Below are positions 39,936 to 40,381 of a stretch of 40,381 bases of DNA, one piece after another. Source of the DNA: a virus; IMG/VR virus record IMGVR_UViG_3300021437_000047, positions 1 to 40,381 of that record. One strand, given 5' to 3'. The position numbers and the translations under genes were made by a program. Every line of letters begins with the position of its first letter. Positions within the stretch are counted from its first letter, which is position 1. A model generated the notes under the pieces. The model was given only the letters and a program-made list of their open reading frames with translations. It was not told the DNA's origin and made no database searches.

Positions 39936-40180
39936 TTCCTAACATTCCTAACATTGGCGGTTTTCTGCGGGTTTCGGGCCTAACATCCGACCTAACATTG
40001 ACCTTACATCCTCATGCACATCGAGCCTTACCAATGTGATAATTAAAAACGTTATAATTCAATAATGTAAGGTTAGAGGGTGTGTTGATGTTAGGTTCGA
40101 TAAGGAACAGAGCCTGATATTTTTGCATCGTGTTTTCAATGCTTTGCTACCGATCCGGGCACCAGATTAGGAATGTTAGA
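39936..40180. other. ori: putative replication origin with iterons and AT-rich core
   Basis: Direct copies of CCTAACATT or close variants lie at 39938, 39947, 39979, 39991 and 40002. Inverted copies lie at 40064-40072, 40087-40095 and 40172-40180. Between the two groups is a strongly AT-rich segment (about 40038-40066, containing AATTAAAAACGTTATAATT), unusual in this GC-rich genome and suited to strand opening. Iterons plus an AT-rich core in a gene-free region match an origin for the alpha-like primase-helicase. The alternative is a regulatory region. Confidence 0.68.
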
Positions 40181-40362
40181 CACTTCCCATGGGCACCCTA
40201 CGCCTGGAGTTTCAGGGCGGCGCGAAATCATGCCTGTCCCGATCAGCGATAGATCGCGTCAGCAGTTCGCCATTGTGAATCGAGGCCGCATGGCCGTTCG
40301 CCGAGGCATCTGGGTGCGTCAGGCTGGCCGGGGATGCGAAAAAAAGAGGCACGAAGCGGGCA

Positions 40363-40381
40363 GGCGGGGCGTGGGGGCAAG
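40363..40381. repeat. cos: right cos end (19-bp terminal direct repeat)
   Basis: Exact second copy of the 19-bp sequence at 2-20. In the circular phage there would be a single copy, joining the origin region to the methylase end of the terminase operon. Confidence 0.8.

Noticed and set aside
39754-39954. 66-codon minus-strand frame between attP and the origin
   Set aside because: It spans the right arm repeat and part of the origin region, lacks a ribosome-binding site and has no recognisable pattern.
39936-40180. CRISPR array
   Set aside because: The repeats are 9-mers in both orientations with irregular spacing and no cas genes, which fits iterons, not CRISPR.
40230-40381. Open frame starting at 40230 that would read through the joined cos ends to a stop near 177
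   Set aside because: The predicted product is Arg/Gly-rich without a ribosome-binding site or family pattern, and it would lie across cos; GC-rich DNA gives such frames by chance.

Overview
This window is a complete temperate myophage of the P2 type, shown cos end to cos end. The evidence is a 19-bp direct repeat at both termini (2-20 and 40363-40381), P2-style gene order starting with portal, terminase and scaffold, and an undisrupted attP next to the integrase. An integrated prophage would be cut at attP, so this looks like virion or circular phage DNA rather than a chromosomal segment. The host is not in the window. High GC, GATCG-rich codon use and a half tRNA-Val(UAC) of alphaproteobacterial type suggest an alphaproteobacterium, quite possibly a sphingomonad (inference).

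Layout. 228-4160 (minus): DNA adenine methylase, portal Q, terminase ATPase P. 4335-9531 (plus): scaffold/protease O, capsid N, terminase small subunit M, head completion L, tail X, two small membrane proteins (holin candidates), tail completion R and S. 9547-14014 (minus): a second fibre cassette ending in a glycine-rich adhesin, headed by a T7-type amidase and a lipoprotein. 14093-18820 (minus): baseplate J and I, fibre H, a fibre chaperone and further fibre proteins. 18934-25849 (plus): spike V, W, sheath FI, tube FII, E with a frameshift product, tape measure T, U and D, then a secreted thermonuclease. Unlike P2, V-W and J-I-H are transcribed divergently.

26261-27946 (minus) holds an S24-type repressor followed by two probable lysogenic-conversion genes. 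The divergent early operon starts with a Cro-like gene at 28030, then a CII-like regulator, an Ogr-type zinc-finger activator and a 903-residue zinc-finger/Toprim/helicase protein of the P4 alpha type. About 20 small, mostly overlapping accessory genes follow (cupin, LuxR-type HTH, two HNH nucleases, a methyltransferase remnant, ASCH domain), then an excisionase-like HTH and a tyrosine integrase. The last 740 bp carry attP (arm repeats plus the 5' half of tRNA-Val) and an iteron array with an AT-rich core, the probable replication origin.

How it works together (inference). No P2 gpA-type rolling-circle initiator is visible, so a P2 virion module appears to be joined to a P4-like alpha/iteron replicon. 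Late genes appear to be switched on by the early-encoded Ogr homologue through three copies of the dyad GTTGTA-N11-TACAAC. Four start codons lie 55-57 bp from the dyad centres and lack clear Shine-Dalgarno sequences, which suggests leaderless late transcripts.
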